From: Paenibacillus sp. KS-LC4
Lineage (GTDB): Bacteria > Bacillota > Bacilli > Paenibacillales > Paenibacillaceae
NCBI RefSeq assembly: GCF_036894955.1
Contig: NZ_CP145905.1
Coordinates: 1,619,501 to 1,683,500, forward strand
Direction: 5' to 3'
DNA: 64,000 bases
Below, one piece after another: positions 44,054 through 54,129 of the stretch. Position 1 is the stretch's first letter. Every line of letters begins with the position of its first letter. The notes under the pieces are model-generated. The model was not told where the DNA came from. It saw only the letters and a list, made by a program, of their open reading frames with translations, and searched no databases. Both the position numbers and the translations under genes were made by a program.

Positions 44054-45349
44054 TCAATTGCTGCTTTTGTGGCGGTCTACATCAAGAAAATCCGTATCGT
44101 AGCTGTAAGCGGGAACGCCGTGAATACCAACGTCCAGGCCGATGAGCTCCTCGTCTTTGGAGACGCGAACGGGCATCATTTTGCGGATGAGCCATAATAC
44201 GACCCAAGTAAATACGAAGCCCCATACAGATACGGTGACGAGGCCAAGTGCTTGTACACCAAGCAGCTTAAAGCCTCCCCCATAAAATAAGCCGTAATAG
44301 CCTTGTCCGACCTCGCTTGCGAGCTCTGGCTTAGCGAATAACCCGAGTGCCAATGTACCGATGCTGCCGCTAATGCCGTGTACCGCGAAGGCGCCGACAG
44401 GATCATCAATTTTTTTGCTTTCCAAGTATTCAGTCGCAAGCACCATCATAATGCCGCAAATTGCGCCGATGAAGATGGCAGCGCCGTCAGAGACGAATGC
44501 GCAGCCGGCGGTTATGCCGACAAGCCCGGCAAGCGAGCCGTTAATAACCATCGGGGGATCGGCTTTTTTATAACGAAACATCGTAAACAAGATGCAGGTG
44601 GCTCCACCCGCTGCAGCGGACAGCATCGTCGTTACGGCGATATGCCCGATTGAGGTGTTCGTTGCGCTTAACGTACTTCCAGCATTAAAGCCGAACCAGC
44701 CGAACCAAAGAATGAATGCCCCAACGGATGCGAGCGGCAAATTGGAGGGTGAAACAATATTCACCTTGCCATCCGGGCTGAATTTGCCAATCCGCGGCCC
44801 GACGAAAATGGCAGCAGCAAGAGCCGCGAATCCGCCAAGGGCATGGATAACAGCGGAACCGGCAAAGTCTATCATGCCGAGCTTACCAAGCCAGCCGCCC
44901 GTTGACCATACCCAGTGGCCCGCAAGCGGGTAAATGAGTCCGGTCATGGCAATCGTCAGCAAAATATAGGCACGGAAGTGGATGCGTTCAGCGACGGCTC
45001 CGGAGACGATAGAGATGACCGCTATAACGAAGGCACATTGGAACAGCCAATAGGTTTCATTGGAAATATTAAGTACAATATGAGAAAGATCGCCGCTCAG
45101 CATGAAGCCGCTGGTGCCAAGCAGGCCGCTTACGTCTTTGCCGTACATAATAGCGAAGCCGAAAAAATAAAAAACGAGCGCTCCGAAGGCAATATCCACA
45201 AATACCTTCATAATGATGCTGACGGCATTTTTTTGACGGACGAAACCTGCCTCCAGTAGAGCGAAGCCGCCCTCCATCAGCAAAATCATAGCCGCTGTCA
45301 AGACAACCCAGATTGTATCGAGACCTCTCGACAGTTCTGACAACTCCAT
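44054..45349 (-). CDS. amt: Ammonium transporter Amt
   Basis: A 431-aa channel with eleven helices. Signature elements are DTIWVVLTAAMILLMEGGFA, IHALGGFAALAAAIFVGPRI (the D-F-A-G-S-A-V-I-H-A-L-G family block), ILWFGWFGFNAGSTL and AVHGISGSIGTLALG with the twin pore histidines. No PII gene (glnK) is adjacent. A TTGACA/TATAAT promoter and a GlnR/TnrA-like box lie upstream, consistent with nitrogen-limitation control as for B. subtilis nrgA. Confidence 0.95.
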   Translation of the reverse strand: MELSELSRGLDTIWVVLTAAMILLMEGGFALLEAGFVRQKNAVSIIMKVFVDIAFGALVFYFFGFAIMYGKDVSGLLGTSGFMLSGDLSHIVLNISNETYWLFQCAFVIAVISIVSGAVAERIHFRAYILLTIAMTGLIYPLAGHWVWSTGGWLGKLGMIDFAGSAVIHALGGFAALAAAIFVGPRIGKFSPDGKVNIVSPSNLPLASVGAFILWFGWFGFNAGSTLSATNTSIGHIAVTTMLSAAAGGATCILFTMFRYKKADPPMVINGSLAGLVGITAGCAFVSDGAAIFIGAICGIMMVLATEYLESKKIDDPVGAFAVHGISGSIGTLALGLFAKPELASEVGQGYYGLFYGGGFKLLGVQALGLVTVSVWGFVFTWVVLWLIRKMMPVRVSKDEELIGLDVGIHGVPAYSYDTDFLDVDRHKSSN

Positions 45350-45409
45350 TGCTAGGCCAACCCCTTATTATCGGATATAAAATGATGTTACTTTTCTAAT
45401 TCGTTGATC

Positions 45410-45439
45410 ATTATAATGAGTCAGAGTTAACAATGTCAA
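45410..45439 (-). promoter_or_regulatory. Promoter of amt
   Basis: On the minus strand, TTGACA (45434-45439), an 18-nt spacer and TATAAT (45410-45415). Confidence 0.8.
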
Positions 45440-45447
45440 CGCTTTTA

Positions 45448-45464
45448 TGTAATGTTTCGTGACG
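45448..45464 (-). promoter_or_regulatory. GlnR/TnrA-like box before amt
   Basis: TGTAATGTTTCGTGACG on the plus strand fits TGTNA-N7-TNACA except the last base. Its centre is about 53 nt upstream of the predicted start point, where activating TnrA sites lie in B. subtilis. Confidence 0.6.
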
Positions 45465-45615
45465 CATGTCAGGTTTGGTTAGTGCAATCTTCCTTTGTCT
45501 CGGTCTAGAGACCGAGCTGGATTTCAATCGGCCGTCCCTTTCTTGTGTTTGGAGAGTCCGTTATACTTAGATGTATCAAGGAAAGAACCAATTGAAGGCA
45601 GGAGTTGAATACCTT

Positions 45616-46602
45616 ATGAATGGCAGCTTTTTCAATCGATTTATAACAGCGGGTATCGTTATTGCGATAGGTGTTGTCTTTTTTCTTAATCAAACGGGTA
45701 TCATTTCCACTCAGCTCAGTATTGGAGAAATCATCTCCAACTTCTGGCCGCTTATTTTAATCGTCATTGGACTAAAAGGGGTGTGCTCGAAAGATGCCCA
45801 CAGGCATGGCGGCGGCTTCTGGGTGATGATCATTATTGGCGCTGTGTTTCTTGCCCGCAATATGGGCTGGTCGAATTGGTCCATAGGCGATATTATGCCG
45901 TATATTTGGCCGATTATTATTATTTTGGTCGGCATTAATATGCTTCGCAAGCCGAGCAGGAAAAGACGGAAGCAGCATGAGCCGCCAACCGAGGATTGGA
46001 AATCTTATGATGGTTATGGGGATGGCGATGTTCCTCCGGCACCTCCGCTTCATCCGGGACCAACCGATCCTTTTGCTCCTAAAATTAATTTAGAGAAGGA
46101 GCGGACAATTGACAGCGTGTGGAAAGAGCAGGCCAAGCAGCATTACCGCGATCAGCGCAAAGAGTGGAAAAATGAAAAAAATCATTACAGCGGTAAAAGC
46201 GAGTGGTGGAACAATGATCCGAATGTACAAACCCGCTCCAATTTCATTGGCGACATTCATATTGGCCATGATCATTGGGAGCTTCAGCCAATCAACATTT
46301 CGCATTTTATCGGCGACACCGTCATTGATTTAACGAAAGCACAAATCGCTTACGGAGAAACGAAGATCACGGTATCCTCTTTTATCGGCGATGTGAAGGT
46401 ATACGTCCCTAACGATTATGAAGTAGGTATTCACGTGCAAAGCAGCGTCTTCATTGGCGATGTGAAGTTTCTTGGCAAAAAGGAGCAAGGCATGTTCAAG
46501 TCAATGGATATGGCTTCCCCTTCTTATGCAGAGGCGGATAAAAAAATCAAGCTGGTCGTTAGCTCGTTTATTGGCGATGTGCGTGTCACGAGGGTGGGAT
46601 AA
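45616..46602 (+). CDS. liaF: LiaF-like cell-envelope stress protein
   Basis: A 328-aa protein with four hydrophobic segments in residues 10-115, a charged linker (about 116-215), and a C-terminal LiaF domain in which a FIGD motif repeats five times (SNFIGDIHIG, SHFIGDTVIDL, SSFIGDVKVYV, SVFIGDVKFLG, SSFIGDVRVTR). LiaF inhibits the LiaS kinase; liaS and liaR follow directly. ATG at 45616 has CAGGAG upstream; an ATG 15 codons earlier has none. Confidence 0.88.
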   Translation: MNGSFFNRFITAGIVIAIGVVFFLNQTGIISTQLSIGEIISNFWPLILIVIGLKGVCSKDAHRHGGGFWVMIIIGAVFLARNMGWSNWSIGDIMPYIWPIIIILVGINMLRKPSRKRRKQHEPPTEDWKSYDGYGDGDVPPAPPLHPGPTDPFAPKINLEKERTIDSVWKEQAKQHYRDQRKEWKNEKNHYSGKSEWWNNDPNVQTRSNFIGDIHIGHDHWELQPINISHFIGDTVIDLTKAQIAYGETKITVSSFIGDVKVYVPNDYEVGIHVQSSVFIGDVKFLGKKEQGMFKSMDMASPSYAEADKKIKLVVSSFIGDVRVTRVG

Positions 46603-46608
46603 GCGTTT

Positions 46609-47646
46609 ATGATGGTTCGGTTGCTTCGCAGTGGAAAATGGGAATTGATAGCCATGTTTGTGCTCGCTGCCGCTCTGGCTTATGGAGCGGCGGCGATGAT
46701 CGCTTATGGACTCATGCCAAATGCAGGAAGATGGGAGCTGGGGCTGACAGCCTCAGCCGTCTTCCTGCTTGTTGCTGCGTCTTGCGGTTATTGGGCCGGC
46801 AGGCGTATACAGCGCAGAGTGGATACGCTTCAGCTTGCGATGAAGCAGGCCGTTAACGGCAACTTTGAAATTCGGATTGCCGAGCGGGGCGGCTTGTCCT
46901 TCACCGAGCTTTATGAGGAATTTAATGTGCTTGCGAGGCAAATGGAGGAGCGGATGACTTACATCCAGCGCACGGGCGAGGAGCAGGTTATGGCTGAGGC
47001 TGCCTCTAATGAAGCGGCGGTGCTGGAGGAGCGTAAAAGGCTCGCCCGTGACTTGCATGATACGGTAAGCCAGCAGTTGTTTGCGATGCATATGTGCGCC
47101 TCTTCGCTGCCGAAGCTTCAGCAGGTGGACAGCGAACGCGCGGCTGAGGTGCTGGGTCAGCTAATCGAGATGTCAACGCTTGCACAGAAGCAAATGCGCA
47201 CCTTTATCGCCCAGCTTCGCCCGATGGAGCTTGAAGGCCGTACGCTGCGCCAAGCGCTGGACAAGTGGTTTCCCGATTATTGCCGGCAAAACCATTTGCA
47301 AGGCGAGCTGGATTGGCGGCTGACTGAGCCGCTGTCGGAAGCGAAGGAGCATCAGCTTTTTCTCATCGTGCAGGAGGGGCTAGCCAATGTCGTAAAGCAC
47401 GCGAATGCTGAAGGCTGCTCGCTAACGCTATCCGAAAATGAACGGCAAATTGTGCTGAGCTTGCAGGATGATGGAGCGGGCTTTCGAGTAGATGAGGTCA
47501 AACGGGGGTCTTATGGACTGTCAACGATGCACGAGCGTGCCCAGAAGCTTGGCGGGACGGCAGAAATTATAAGCAAGCCAGGCAGCGGGACAAGGGTCAA
47601 GGTGTCTATTCCAAAAATATGGCGGGGGAGCGATAAAAATGGATAG
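46609..47646 (+). CDS. liaS: LiaS-like sensor histidine kinase
   Basis: A 345-aa kinase of the NarX/DesK (HisKA_3) type. Two membrane helices (about residues 10-30 and 43-62) with a very short extracytoplasmic loop, as in intramembrane-sensing kinases; HAMP follows. The phospho-His is in ERKRLARDLHDTVSQQLFAM and the ATPase domain has QEGLANVVKHANAEG and GSYGLSTMHERAQKLGG. Starts 7 nt after liaF. Confidence 0.9.
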   Translation: MMVRLLRSGKWELIAMFVLAAALAYGAAAMIAYGLMPNAGRWELGLTASAVFLLVAASCGYWAGRRIQRRVDTLQLAMKQAVNGNFEIRIAERGGLSFTELYEEFNVLARQMEERMTYIQRTGEEQVMAEAASNEAAVLEERKRLARDLHDTVSQQLFAMHMCASSLPKLQQVDSERAAEVLGQLIEMSTLAQKQMRTFIAQLRPMELEGRTLRQALDKWFPDYCRQNHLQGELDWRLTEPLSEAKEHQLFLIVQEGLANVVKHANAEGCSLTLSENERQIVLSLQDDGAGFRVDEVKRGSYGLSTMHERAQKLGGTAEIISKPGSGTRVKVSIPKIWRGSDKNG

Positions 47647-48304
47647 CCAGGAAAAGTTGAAAATCATGATTATTGATGACCATGATATGGTTCGAACAGG
47701 CTTGCGCACCTATTTAATGCTGGAGCCTAAATTTGAAGTCGTTGCAGAGGCTGGCAGCGGGCAGGCTGCGCTTGATAAGCTTGAAGCCGGCATTCCGAAA
47801 GGGATGCCTGATGTCATGCTGATGGACTTAATGATGCCTGATATGGATGGCATTGAAACGACCAAACGGGTTATGGCAAAATATCCGGATGTGAAAATCG
47901 TCATGCTGACGAGCTTTTTGGAGGATGACAAAGTGTATGCTGCTATTGAGGCGGGCGCGGTCAGCTACGTGCTGAAGACGGTATCGGCCGAAGAGCTAAT
48001 TTATGCGCTGAACGGCGCCTCGAAAGGCATGCCGGTGATGACCGCTGATGTATCCCAGGCTTTGACGCGTGGCCTCCGGCAGCGCACAGCGCAATCAGGT
48101 GATGAAGGGCTGACGGAGCGGGAGAAGGAAGTGCTGCTGCTAATTGCCGAGGGACGCTCTAACAAGGAAATTGGCGAAGAGCTGCACATTAGCATTAAGA
48201 CGGTCAAGACGCATGTCAGCAATTTATTAATGAAATGCGAGCTGGACGATCGGACGCAGCTCGCCGTGCTCGCTCATCGCAAGGGCTGGGCCAAAAGTCA
48301 ATAA
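47639..48304 (+). CDS. liaR: LiaR-like response regulator (NarL/FixJ type)
   Basis: A 221-aa regulator. Receiver domain at residues 1-125 (IMIIDDHDMVRTGL, DVMLMDLMMPDMDGIETTK) and a LuxR-type helix-turn-helix at about 155-215 (LTEREKEVLLLIAEGRSNKE, LHISIKTVKTHVSNLLMKCE). Its first 8 nt overlap the kinase gene. Responds to cell-wall antibiotics in B. subtilis. Confidence 0.92.
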   Translation: MDSQEKLKIMIIDDHDMVRTGLRTYLMLEPKFEVVAEAGSGQAALDKLEAGIPKGMPDVMLMDLMMPDMDGIETTKRVMAKYPDVKIVMLTSFLEDDKVYAAIEAGAVSYVLKTVSAEELIYALNGASKGMPVMTADVSQALTRGLRQRTAQSGDEGLTEREKEVLLLIAEGRSNKEIGEELHISIKTVKTHVSNLLMKCELDDRTQLAVLAHRKGWAKSQ

Positions 48305-48424
48305 TTAAAAATAAACCGTATCGTGGCACTCTATCACATAATGCAGCAAAAGGCGGGCTATACTAATGATGTACAGCGGCGAGCTGAGCCGTACTAAAGC
48401 GTACATAAAAAGGAGCGTCTTGCT

Positions 48425-48835
48425 ATGATTTTGCTGTCATCGGAGCTGGAAGCCAGCCATCAATCCTTTATTGAAACCCGCGATATGCTGACGCAGCATA
48501 CGTTCGCTTTAGGCGGCAATTGGGATTATACAGCTGGTTCGTTCGATCGCCCGTTGGATGAAGCCCATAAAGTGTGGCTGCGGATTCCTTTTGAAGTGAT
48601 GGACGGCACCATTGATAATAGCTCTTCGGATATGGATGCCCGTATTAAGCTGGGAACGCCTTATGTGCTTAAGCATTTATATAATGAAGGCAATGACGAG
48701 GAAGCCTCAGTGCGGCTTGTAGGCGCCTTATTCGATCAATTTCAATCGCCGACTGATCCAGATGCTGACATTGAAAGCGAATGGGTCGAGCGGGCCAAGG
48801 ACATTTTGCAGCAGGTGGAACGGGCGATGGCTTAA
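48425..48835 (+). CDS. yugN: YugN family protein
   Basis: A 136-aa protein matching YugN-like: GGNWDYTAGSFDRPLDEAHK, VWLRIPFEVMDGTID, IKLGTPYVLKHLYNEGNDEE, DQFQSPTDPDADIESEWV. Function unknown. AAAGGAGCG precedes the ATG. It stands alone between liaR and a terminator. Confidence 0.85.
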   Translation: MILLSSELEASHQSFIETRDMLTQHTFALGGNWDYTAGSFDRPLDEAHKVWLRIPFEVMDGTIDNSSSDMDARIKLGTPYVLKHLYNEGNDEEASVRLVGALFDQFQSPTDPDADIESEWVERAKDILQQVERAMA

Positions 48836-48874
48836 GCTTGAACAAGCTTCCAAAAATAAATAAAAGAAGTCGAA

Positions 48875-48908
48875 AAACTCTCTATCACTCGCGATAGAGA
48901 GTTTTTTT
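48875..48908 (+). terminator. Intrinsic terminator after yugN
   Basis: AAACTCTCTATC with GATAGAGAGTTT and a run of seven T. Confidence 0.9.
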
Positions 48909-49037
48909 ATGTATGTTTAAATGTATTTTAATTTAATTTTAAGGTAGAATGTGCATGATAGGAGTACAACAATTAACCAGCAAGCAGCCTTTAGAGACTG
49001 AATTGCTTCATTGTATACCGATGAGGAGGAAACGGGA

Positions 49038-50663
49038 ATGGATGATCAGAATAAAAAGAACGGCTTTGATGATTTTTTCCAAAATCGTGAGGATGGGCAG
49101 CAAAAGCAGGAGGACAACGTTCAGCCGGCCCAAGCTGATGAAGCATCTGCTGATTCTTCTGAACAGGCAAGCAAGCCTTCCTACTACTATTCTTACGGAC
49201 CATTTAAGTCGAGTGCAACCGATAATCAAGTGCTAACAGATGGGCCAGGAGCAGGCAATCAGCCTATTTCAGCTCCAGCACAGGCATCCAGCCAGCAATC
49301 AGCTGCGGCATCCCAGCCGTACAGCCAGCAGCATGGGGATCAGGCAAGCTTCGCTGAAACTATGCCTCCTGCCCCACTAAGGCCGTTCAGTTCATCGCAG
49401 TCATCCGCAAGAGGCGGCTGGCAGGTGAAGGAGCCGCAGCGCAGAACGTCATTTAAAGCGATGTTTTCTTCATTTATAGCTGGGGTTCTAGTAGTAGGCT
49501 CTTTAATGTATGCGGCGGATGTGAACAATTGGTTCAGCAAGCCGGCGGAAGCAACCGTTTCTCAGCAGGGAACTGTTACAGCGACGGGACAAAATAGCGG
49601 GCTTACAGCAGCGTCTGACAGGCCGGATGACATTGCTAAGCTGTTCGAGGCATCAAGCCCGGCTGTTGTGAAAATTGAAACCTTTGCTTCCCCTGCAAGA
49701 AGCAATGGCGGTTCATCAGCTGAATCTTTCTTTGAGCAGTTTTTCGGCCAGGATTATCCGGGAGCAGGGCGCCAGGAGCAAAACAATAACAGCAATGGAT
49801 TACAGGCAACGGGAAGCGGTACAGGATTCTTTTTCGACTCCACTGGTTACATTCTGACAAATCAGCACGTCGTTGGCGGTGCAGAGAAAATCGAAGTTAC
49901 GGTGCAGGGCTATGACAAGCCGCTAACAGCACAACTGCTGGGCTCTGATTATAATCTGGATTTGGCTGTGCTTAAAGTGACGGATACGAAAGCTTTTCCT
50001 ACTTTGAAGCTAGGCAACTCAGACAGCATTAAAATCGGCGATTGGGTCGCAGCGATTGGTAACCCTTACGGCTTTGACCATACGATTACCGTTGGTGTAC
50101 TGAGCGCGAAGGAACGTCCAATTTCCATTCCAGATGAGCAAGGAACACGCAACTACGAGCATTTGCTGCAAACGGACGCTTCAATTAACCCAGGCAATTC
50201 CGGCGGACCGCTGCTTAACGTAAATGGCGAAGTCATCGGCATTAACACGGCGGTTAGCTCGCAGGCGCAAGGTATCGGCTTTGCGATTCCAACAAGCACG
50301 ATTCAAGGCGTGCTGGAAAATTTGAAAAACAACGTTGAAGTTCCGAAAGAGCCAGTACCGTTCATTGGAGCAGAGCTGGCTGATGTATCGGATGCTATGG
50401 CGAAGCAGCTAGGCATGGAGAAGGCGGAAGGCTCCATTGTCAGCAATGTGTATTATAACTCTCCTGCCTACTTGGGTGATCTGAAACAATTTGACGTTAT
50501 TATCGGCATTGACGGTAAAGTGTACAATAATACGCAGGACTTGATCGCGGCGATTAAGAAGAGAACGGTTGGCGATGAAGTACAGTTGAATATTATCCGC
50601 AAAGGTGCGAAAATGGATTTGACGGTTACGATTGGCGACCGCAACAAGTTCAACGCACAATAA
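49038..50663 (+). CDS. htrA: HtrA/DegP-type membrane-anchored serine protease
   Basis: A 541-aa protease. Residues 1-135 are a cytoplasmic, Gln/Ser/Ala-rich low-complexity region; one membrane helix follows (about 139-160, AMFSSFIAGVLVVGSLMYAA). The trypsin-like domain carries His277 (ILTNQHVVGG), Asp308 (YNLDLAVLKV) and Ser388 (NPGNSGGPLLN). A PDZ domain ends the protein (about 440-535). It degrades or refolds damaged exported proteins. GAGGAGGAAA precedes the ATG at 49038. A two-component system follows after a terminator and may control it, as CssRS does in B. subtilis. Confidence 0.94.
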   Translation: MDDQNKKNGFDDFFQNREDGQQKQEDNVQPAQADEASADSSEQASKPSYYYSYGPFKSSATDNQVLTDGPGAGNQPISAPAQASSQQSAAASQPYSQQHGDQASFAETMPPAPLRPFSSSQSSARGGWQVKEPQRRTSFKAMFSSFIAGVLVVGSLMYAADVNNWFSKPAEATVSQQGTVTATGQNSGLTAASDRPDDIAKLFEASSPAVVKIETFASPARSNGGSSAESFFEQFFGQDYPGAGRQEQNNNSNGLQATGSGTGFFFDSTGYILTNQHVVGGAEKIEVTVQGYDKPLTAQLLGSDYNLDLAVLKVTDTKAFPTLKLGNSDSIKIGDWVAAIGNPYGFDHTITVGVLSAKERPISIPDEQGTRNYEHLLQTDASINPGNSGGPLLNVNGEVIGINTAVSSQAQGIGFAIPTSTIQGVLENLKNNVEVPKEPVPFIGAELADVSDAMAKQLGMEKAEGSIVSNVYYNSPAYLGDLKQFDVIIGIDGKVYNNTQDLIAAIKKRTVGDEVQLNIIRKGAKMDLTVTIGDRNKFNAQ

Positions 50664-50707
50664 TAAAGCAAGCAGCATATCGGTGCAGCCGGTGCTGAAT
50701 GGTTAAT

Positions 50708-50747
50708 CAGGCGCAGAGGCGAACAATCTCTCTGCGTCTGTTTTTTT
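50708..50747 (+). terminator. Intrinsic terminator after htrA
   Basis: CAGGCGCAGAG with CTCTGCGTCTG and seven T. Confidence 0.9.
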
Positions 50748-50775
50748 GAAGCTTAAACAATATGGGGGCGTACCG

Positions 50776-51465
50776 ATGAGAACACAAATTATAGTTGTGG
50801 ACGATGATGAGAAAATTACTTCTTTATTAAGACGGAGCCTGATTTTTGAAGGATATGAAGTGACGACGGCAAGCAATGGCTTAGAGGGGTTGAAGCTGCT
50901 AATGACAGCGGAGCCGCAGCTGCTGATACTTGACGTTATGATGCCGCATGTAGACGGATGGGAAGTTTGCCGCAGAGTACGCGAAGGCGGAAGCACGGTT
51001 CCGATTTTGATGCTGACAGCGAAGGATGATATTAATGATCGGGTAAAAGGGCTGGATACGGGGGCAGACGATTATTTGGTGAAGCCGTTTGCACTTGAAG
51101 AGCTGCTTGCCAGAGTTCGTGCGCTGCTGCGACGCAAGTCGGACAAGATTGAGGATACGGGCAGCAAAATTGTCTATGAGGATTTAGCACTTGACCAAGA
51201 TGCCCGCGAAGCGATTCGAAATGGAAAGCGCATTGAATTGACTGCCAAGGAATATGATTTGCTGCTGCTCTTTATTCAAAATCCGCGCCGCGTATTGACC
51301 CGGGATGTCATTATGGAAAAAATATGGGGCTACGACTTCAGCGGTGAGTCGAATGTGCTTGAGGTTTATATTGCGATGCTGCGCCAGAAAATGGAGGAGG
51401 GCGGCGGCAAGCGCATGATTCAAACCGTTCGTGGTACAGGCTATGTGCTGCGGGGAGAGGGCTGA
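50776..51465 (+). CDS. OmpR-family response regulator
   Basis: A 229-aa regulator: receiver (IIVVDDDEKITSLLRRSL, LLILDVMMPHVDGWEVCR, DDYLVKPFALEELLAR) and C-terminal winged helix (LTAKEYDLLLLFIQNPRRVL, VLEVYIAMLRQKME). ATG at 50776 after TGGGGGCG; an earlier in-frame ATG at 50746 is within the terminator tail. The kinase starts six nt after the stop. Confidence 0.93.
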   Translation: MRTQIIVVDDDEKITSLLRRSLIFEGYEVTTASNGLEGLKLLMTAEPQLLILDVMMPHVDGWEVCRRVREGGSTVPILMLTAKDDINDRVKGLDTGADDYLVKPFALEELLARVRALLRRKSDKIEDTGSKIVYEDLALDQDAREAIRNGKRIELTAKEYDLLLLFIQNPRRVLTRDVIMEKIWGYDFSGESNVLEVYIAMLRQKMEEGGGKRMIQTVRGTGYVLRGEG

Positions 51466-51471
51466 TCAGCG

Positions 51472-52980
51472 ATGACCATACGGCTGCGTTTAACTTTGTG
51501 GTATTCAGCTTTGCTCGCGATGACGCTGCTGATATTTGGTTTTGCCATCTATATCTTTGTTAATTTTAATACGTACGGGCAGATGAAAGATCAGCTGAAG
51601 GGCGAAGCGGACAGCTATAATGTAGTTGTCAACGAACTCAACCTATTGATTGCCCCATCACAAGGGCGATTTTATGAGCGTTCCTTTTATTTGCAAATTG
51701 TCAGATATAAAGAGGGCGTTATTAATGCGAGCAAGGAGCTGCTCAGCTCAGGTATAAAATATCCGATTCCAGACGTTAAAGATAATGTGCAAGCAGGCTT
51801 TATAAAGGCTAACATTAAGGTGAATGAAGCGAATGTAACGTTTTTAATTTATCAGCGTCCCATTTACAGCGATGAATCCCAGACGGAGCTAGTTGGTCTT
51901 ATACAGGTGGGTGCCATCGTTACTAGCGAGGAAAGTTATTTGAAGGCTTTAAAGACGATTTTGTTTACCGCATCGGTTATCGCCGTCTTGATAGCCTTTA
52001 CGGTTGGCTTGCTGCTGGCTCGGGAGGTGCTGCGTCCCATTGAACGCGTCATTAAATCAACGGAGAAAATTCAAAGCGGTTCTGATCTTAGTGTGCGTAT
52101 TCCAATGAGTGGCCCTAATGACGAAGTGGGGAGGCTTGTCTACAACCTCAACGTTATGCTGGCCCGATTGGAAACGGCCTACAATGAGCTTGATGAATCC
52201 TATAAAGCGCAGCGCAGATTCGTCTCGGATGCGTCGCATGAGCTGCGGACGCCGCTTACGACGATTCGAGGCAATATTGAGCTGCTCCAGCGAATGTGGG
52301 AAAAAACGAAGGAACCGGATGCATTGAATGGCATCGTGCTGGCGCTTGACAACCAGCGCTTCGGCCTTACGGTTGAGGCCATGCAGGATATTGCAGCGGA
52401 ATCCCGCCGCATGTCGACGCTTGTTAATGATTTGCTGGCGCTCGCCCGTGCAGATGCGGGCTATGAAATGGAGAAGACGGTGGTAGAGATGCAGCCGCTT
52501 GTCGAGGAGGTTGCACGCCGCGCCCAGCTGCTCCCGCATACTGCAGAGTGGCGCGTAGGCGACCTATCGCCGCTTCGCGGCATTGAGGTGAGAGGCAATC
52601 AGGATTATTTGCAGCAGCTGCTGTTTATTTTTATTGAGAATGCATTTAAATATACGGCAGAAGGCCACATTGAGCTTAGCGTGCGCAGCAAGGACAATCA
52701 AGTCGGGATTACGGTCAGCGATACGGGCATGGGGATGAATCCGGAGGAAGTGCCGCATATATTCGACCGTTTCTATCGCGTGGACGAATCGCGCGGCAAA
52801 ACGGTTGGAACGGGGCTCGGATTATCTATTGCAAAATGGATTATTGATGAGCATCGCGGCTCCATTGAAGTGCTGACGCGCGCAGGTGAAGGGTCCGAGT
52901 TTACGATCTGGCTGCCCATAGTCTTTTCTGAGACGACAGATTCGTCTATAATAGAAGGAACGGATCGAACTTTGGGCTAA
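51472..52980 (+). CDS. Sensor histidine kinase
   Basis: A 502-aa kinase. Membrane helices at about residues 8-32 and 165-185 enclose an extracytoplasmic domain; HAMP ([20 protein letters not shown]), HisKA with [18 protein letters not shown], about 30 extra residues between the two HisKA helices ([19 protein letters not shown]), and the ATPase domain ([33 protein letters not shown]). Partner of the regulator upstream. Confidence 0.93.
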   Translation: MTIRLRLTLWYSALLAMTLLIFGFAIYIFVNFNTYGQMKDQLKGEADSYNVVVNELNLLIAPSQGRFYERSFYLQIVRYKEGVINASKELLSSGIKYPIPDVKDNVQAGFIKANIKVNEANVTFLIYQRPIYSDESQTELVGLIQVGAIVTSEESYLKALKTILFTASVIAVLIAFTVGLLLAREVLRPIERVIKSTEKIQSGSDLSVRIPMSGPNDEVGRLVYNLNVMLARLETAYNELDESYKAQRRFVSDASHELRTPLTTIRGNIELLQRMWEKTKEPDALNGIVLALDNQRFGLTVEAMQDIAAESRRMSTLVNDLLALARADAGYEMEKTVVEMQPLVEEVARRAQLLPHTAEWRVGDLSPLRGIEVRGNQDYLQQLLFIFIENAFKYTAEGHIELSVRSKDNQVGITVSDTGMGMNPEEVPHIFDRFYRVDESRGKTVGTGLGLSIAKWIIDEHRGSIEVLTRAGEGSEFTIWLPIVFSETTDSSIIEGTDRTLG

Positions 52981-53011
52981 TACCCACGGTTCAGAAAGCA
53001 GGTGCACCAAC

Positions 53012-53989
53012 ATGCAAATTGTTAAAATTTCACCGCGGGGCTATTGCTACGGCGTCGTTGACGCTATGGTACTCGCACTGCAAACGGCTAGAAATCTTGA
53101 GCTGCCGCGGCCAATATATATTTTGGGAATGATTGTGCACAATGCACATGTGACGGAAGCGTTCGAGCAGGAAGGCGTTATTACGCTGGATGGGGACAAT
53201 CGTCTGGAAATTTTGGAGCAGGTTGAGCAGGGGACGGTCATATTCACCGCACATGGCGTTTCCCCAGAGGTTCGCAGGCGAGCCAAGGACAAGGGATTGA
53301 CGGTTGTGGATGCAACCTGCCCTGACGTAACGCGCACGCATGATCTGATTCGCGAGAAGATGGCTGAGGACTACCACATTATTTATATTGGCAAAAAAAA
53401 TCACCCGGAGCCGGAGGGCGCCATTGGCGTAGCCCCGGATCGGGTGCATCTTATCGAGCGTGTCGAGGATATTGATTTGCTGGAAGTGCCGGAGGGCAAT
53501 ATCGTCATTACGAATCAGACCACGATGTCGCAATGGGATATTCGCCATATTATCAGCAAGCTGCTTGAAAAGTTTCCAACGGCTGAAGTCCATAATGAAA
53601 TTTGCTTGGCAACGCAGGTTCGTCAGGAGGCCGTAGCCGGACAGGCAGGGGAGGCTCAGCTTTGTATCGTCGTTGGCGATCCGCGCAGCAACAACTCCAA
53701 CCGCCTGGCACAGGTGTCGGAGGAAATTGCCGGCGTTACCGCTTACCGTGTGGCGGATGTATCGGAAATTAAACGGGAATGGCTCATTGGCATTGAGCGT
53801 GTAGCCGTTACTTCTGGCGCCTCAACGCCTACACCGCTTACGAAGGAAGTTATTACGTATTTAGAGCAATACAATGACGATGACCCTTCAACGTGGGAAA
53901 TCGTTCGTACTGTTAATATGGAGAAGCTGCTTCCCAATGCCCGCAAAAAGTCAGTTGTTGCGCGCCCGGAAGTGCCAGAGACGCCGTAA
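53012..53989 (+). CDS. ispH: 4-hydroxy-3-methylbut-2-enyl diphosphate reductase (IspH)
   Basis: A 325-aa iron-sulfur enzyme, last step of the MEP isoprenoid route, making IPP and DMAPP. The three cluster cysteines are in [22 protein letters not shown] and [15 protein letters not shown]; the catalytic TNQTTMS and [11 protein letters not shown] are also present. AAAGCAGGTG lies before the ATG. Its stop codon lies inside the loop of its terminator. Confidence 0.96.
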   Translation: MQIVKISPRGYCYGVVDAMVLALQTARNLELPRPIYILGMIVHNAHVTEAFEQEGVITLDGDNRLEILEQVEQGTVIFTAHGVSPEVRRRAKDKGLTVVDATCPDVTRTHDLIREKMAEDYHIIYIGKKNHPEPEGAIGVAPDRVHLIERVEDIDLLEVPEGNIVITNQTTMSQWDIRHIISKLLEKFPTAEVHNEICLATQVRQEAVAGQAGEAQLCIVVGDPRSNNSNRLAQVSEEIAGVTAYRVADVSEIKREWLIGIERVAVTSGASTPTPLTKEVITYLEQYNDDDPSTWEIVRTVNMEKLLPNARKKSVVARPEVPETP

Positions 53990-54001
53990 GGCGTCTTTTT
54001 T
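53980..54001 (+). terminator. Terminator overlapping the ispH stop codon
   Basis: GACGCC (53980-53985), loop GTAA, GGCGTC (53990-53995), then T-run. The TAA stop (53987-53989) is the loop, so coding and terminator overlap. Confidence 0.85.
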
Positions 54002-54014
54002 CTATCTTTTACCC

Positions 54015-54043
54015 TTGACGGGAGGCGCCGCTTCTTATATAAT
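54015..54043 (+). promoter_or_regulatory. Promoter of aroF
   Basis: TTGACG (54015-54020), a 17-nt spacer and TATAAT (54038-54043). Confidence 0.8.
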
Positions 54044-54129
54044 CACTTTAACAAGTAAAAGCATAAAAGCCACAAAGCATAGAAGCGTCGAAGCGAACAA
54101 GCGTCTAAGTGAAAAAGGAGAGATTTGAA

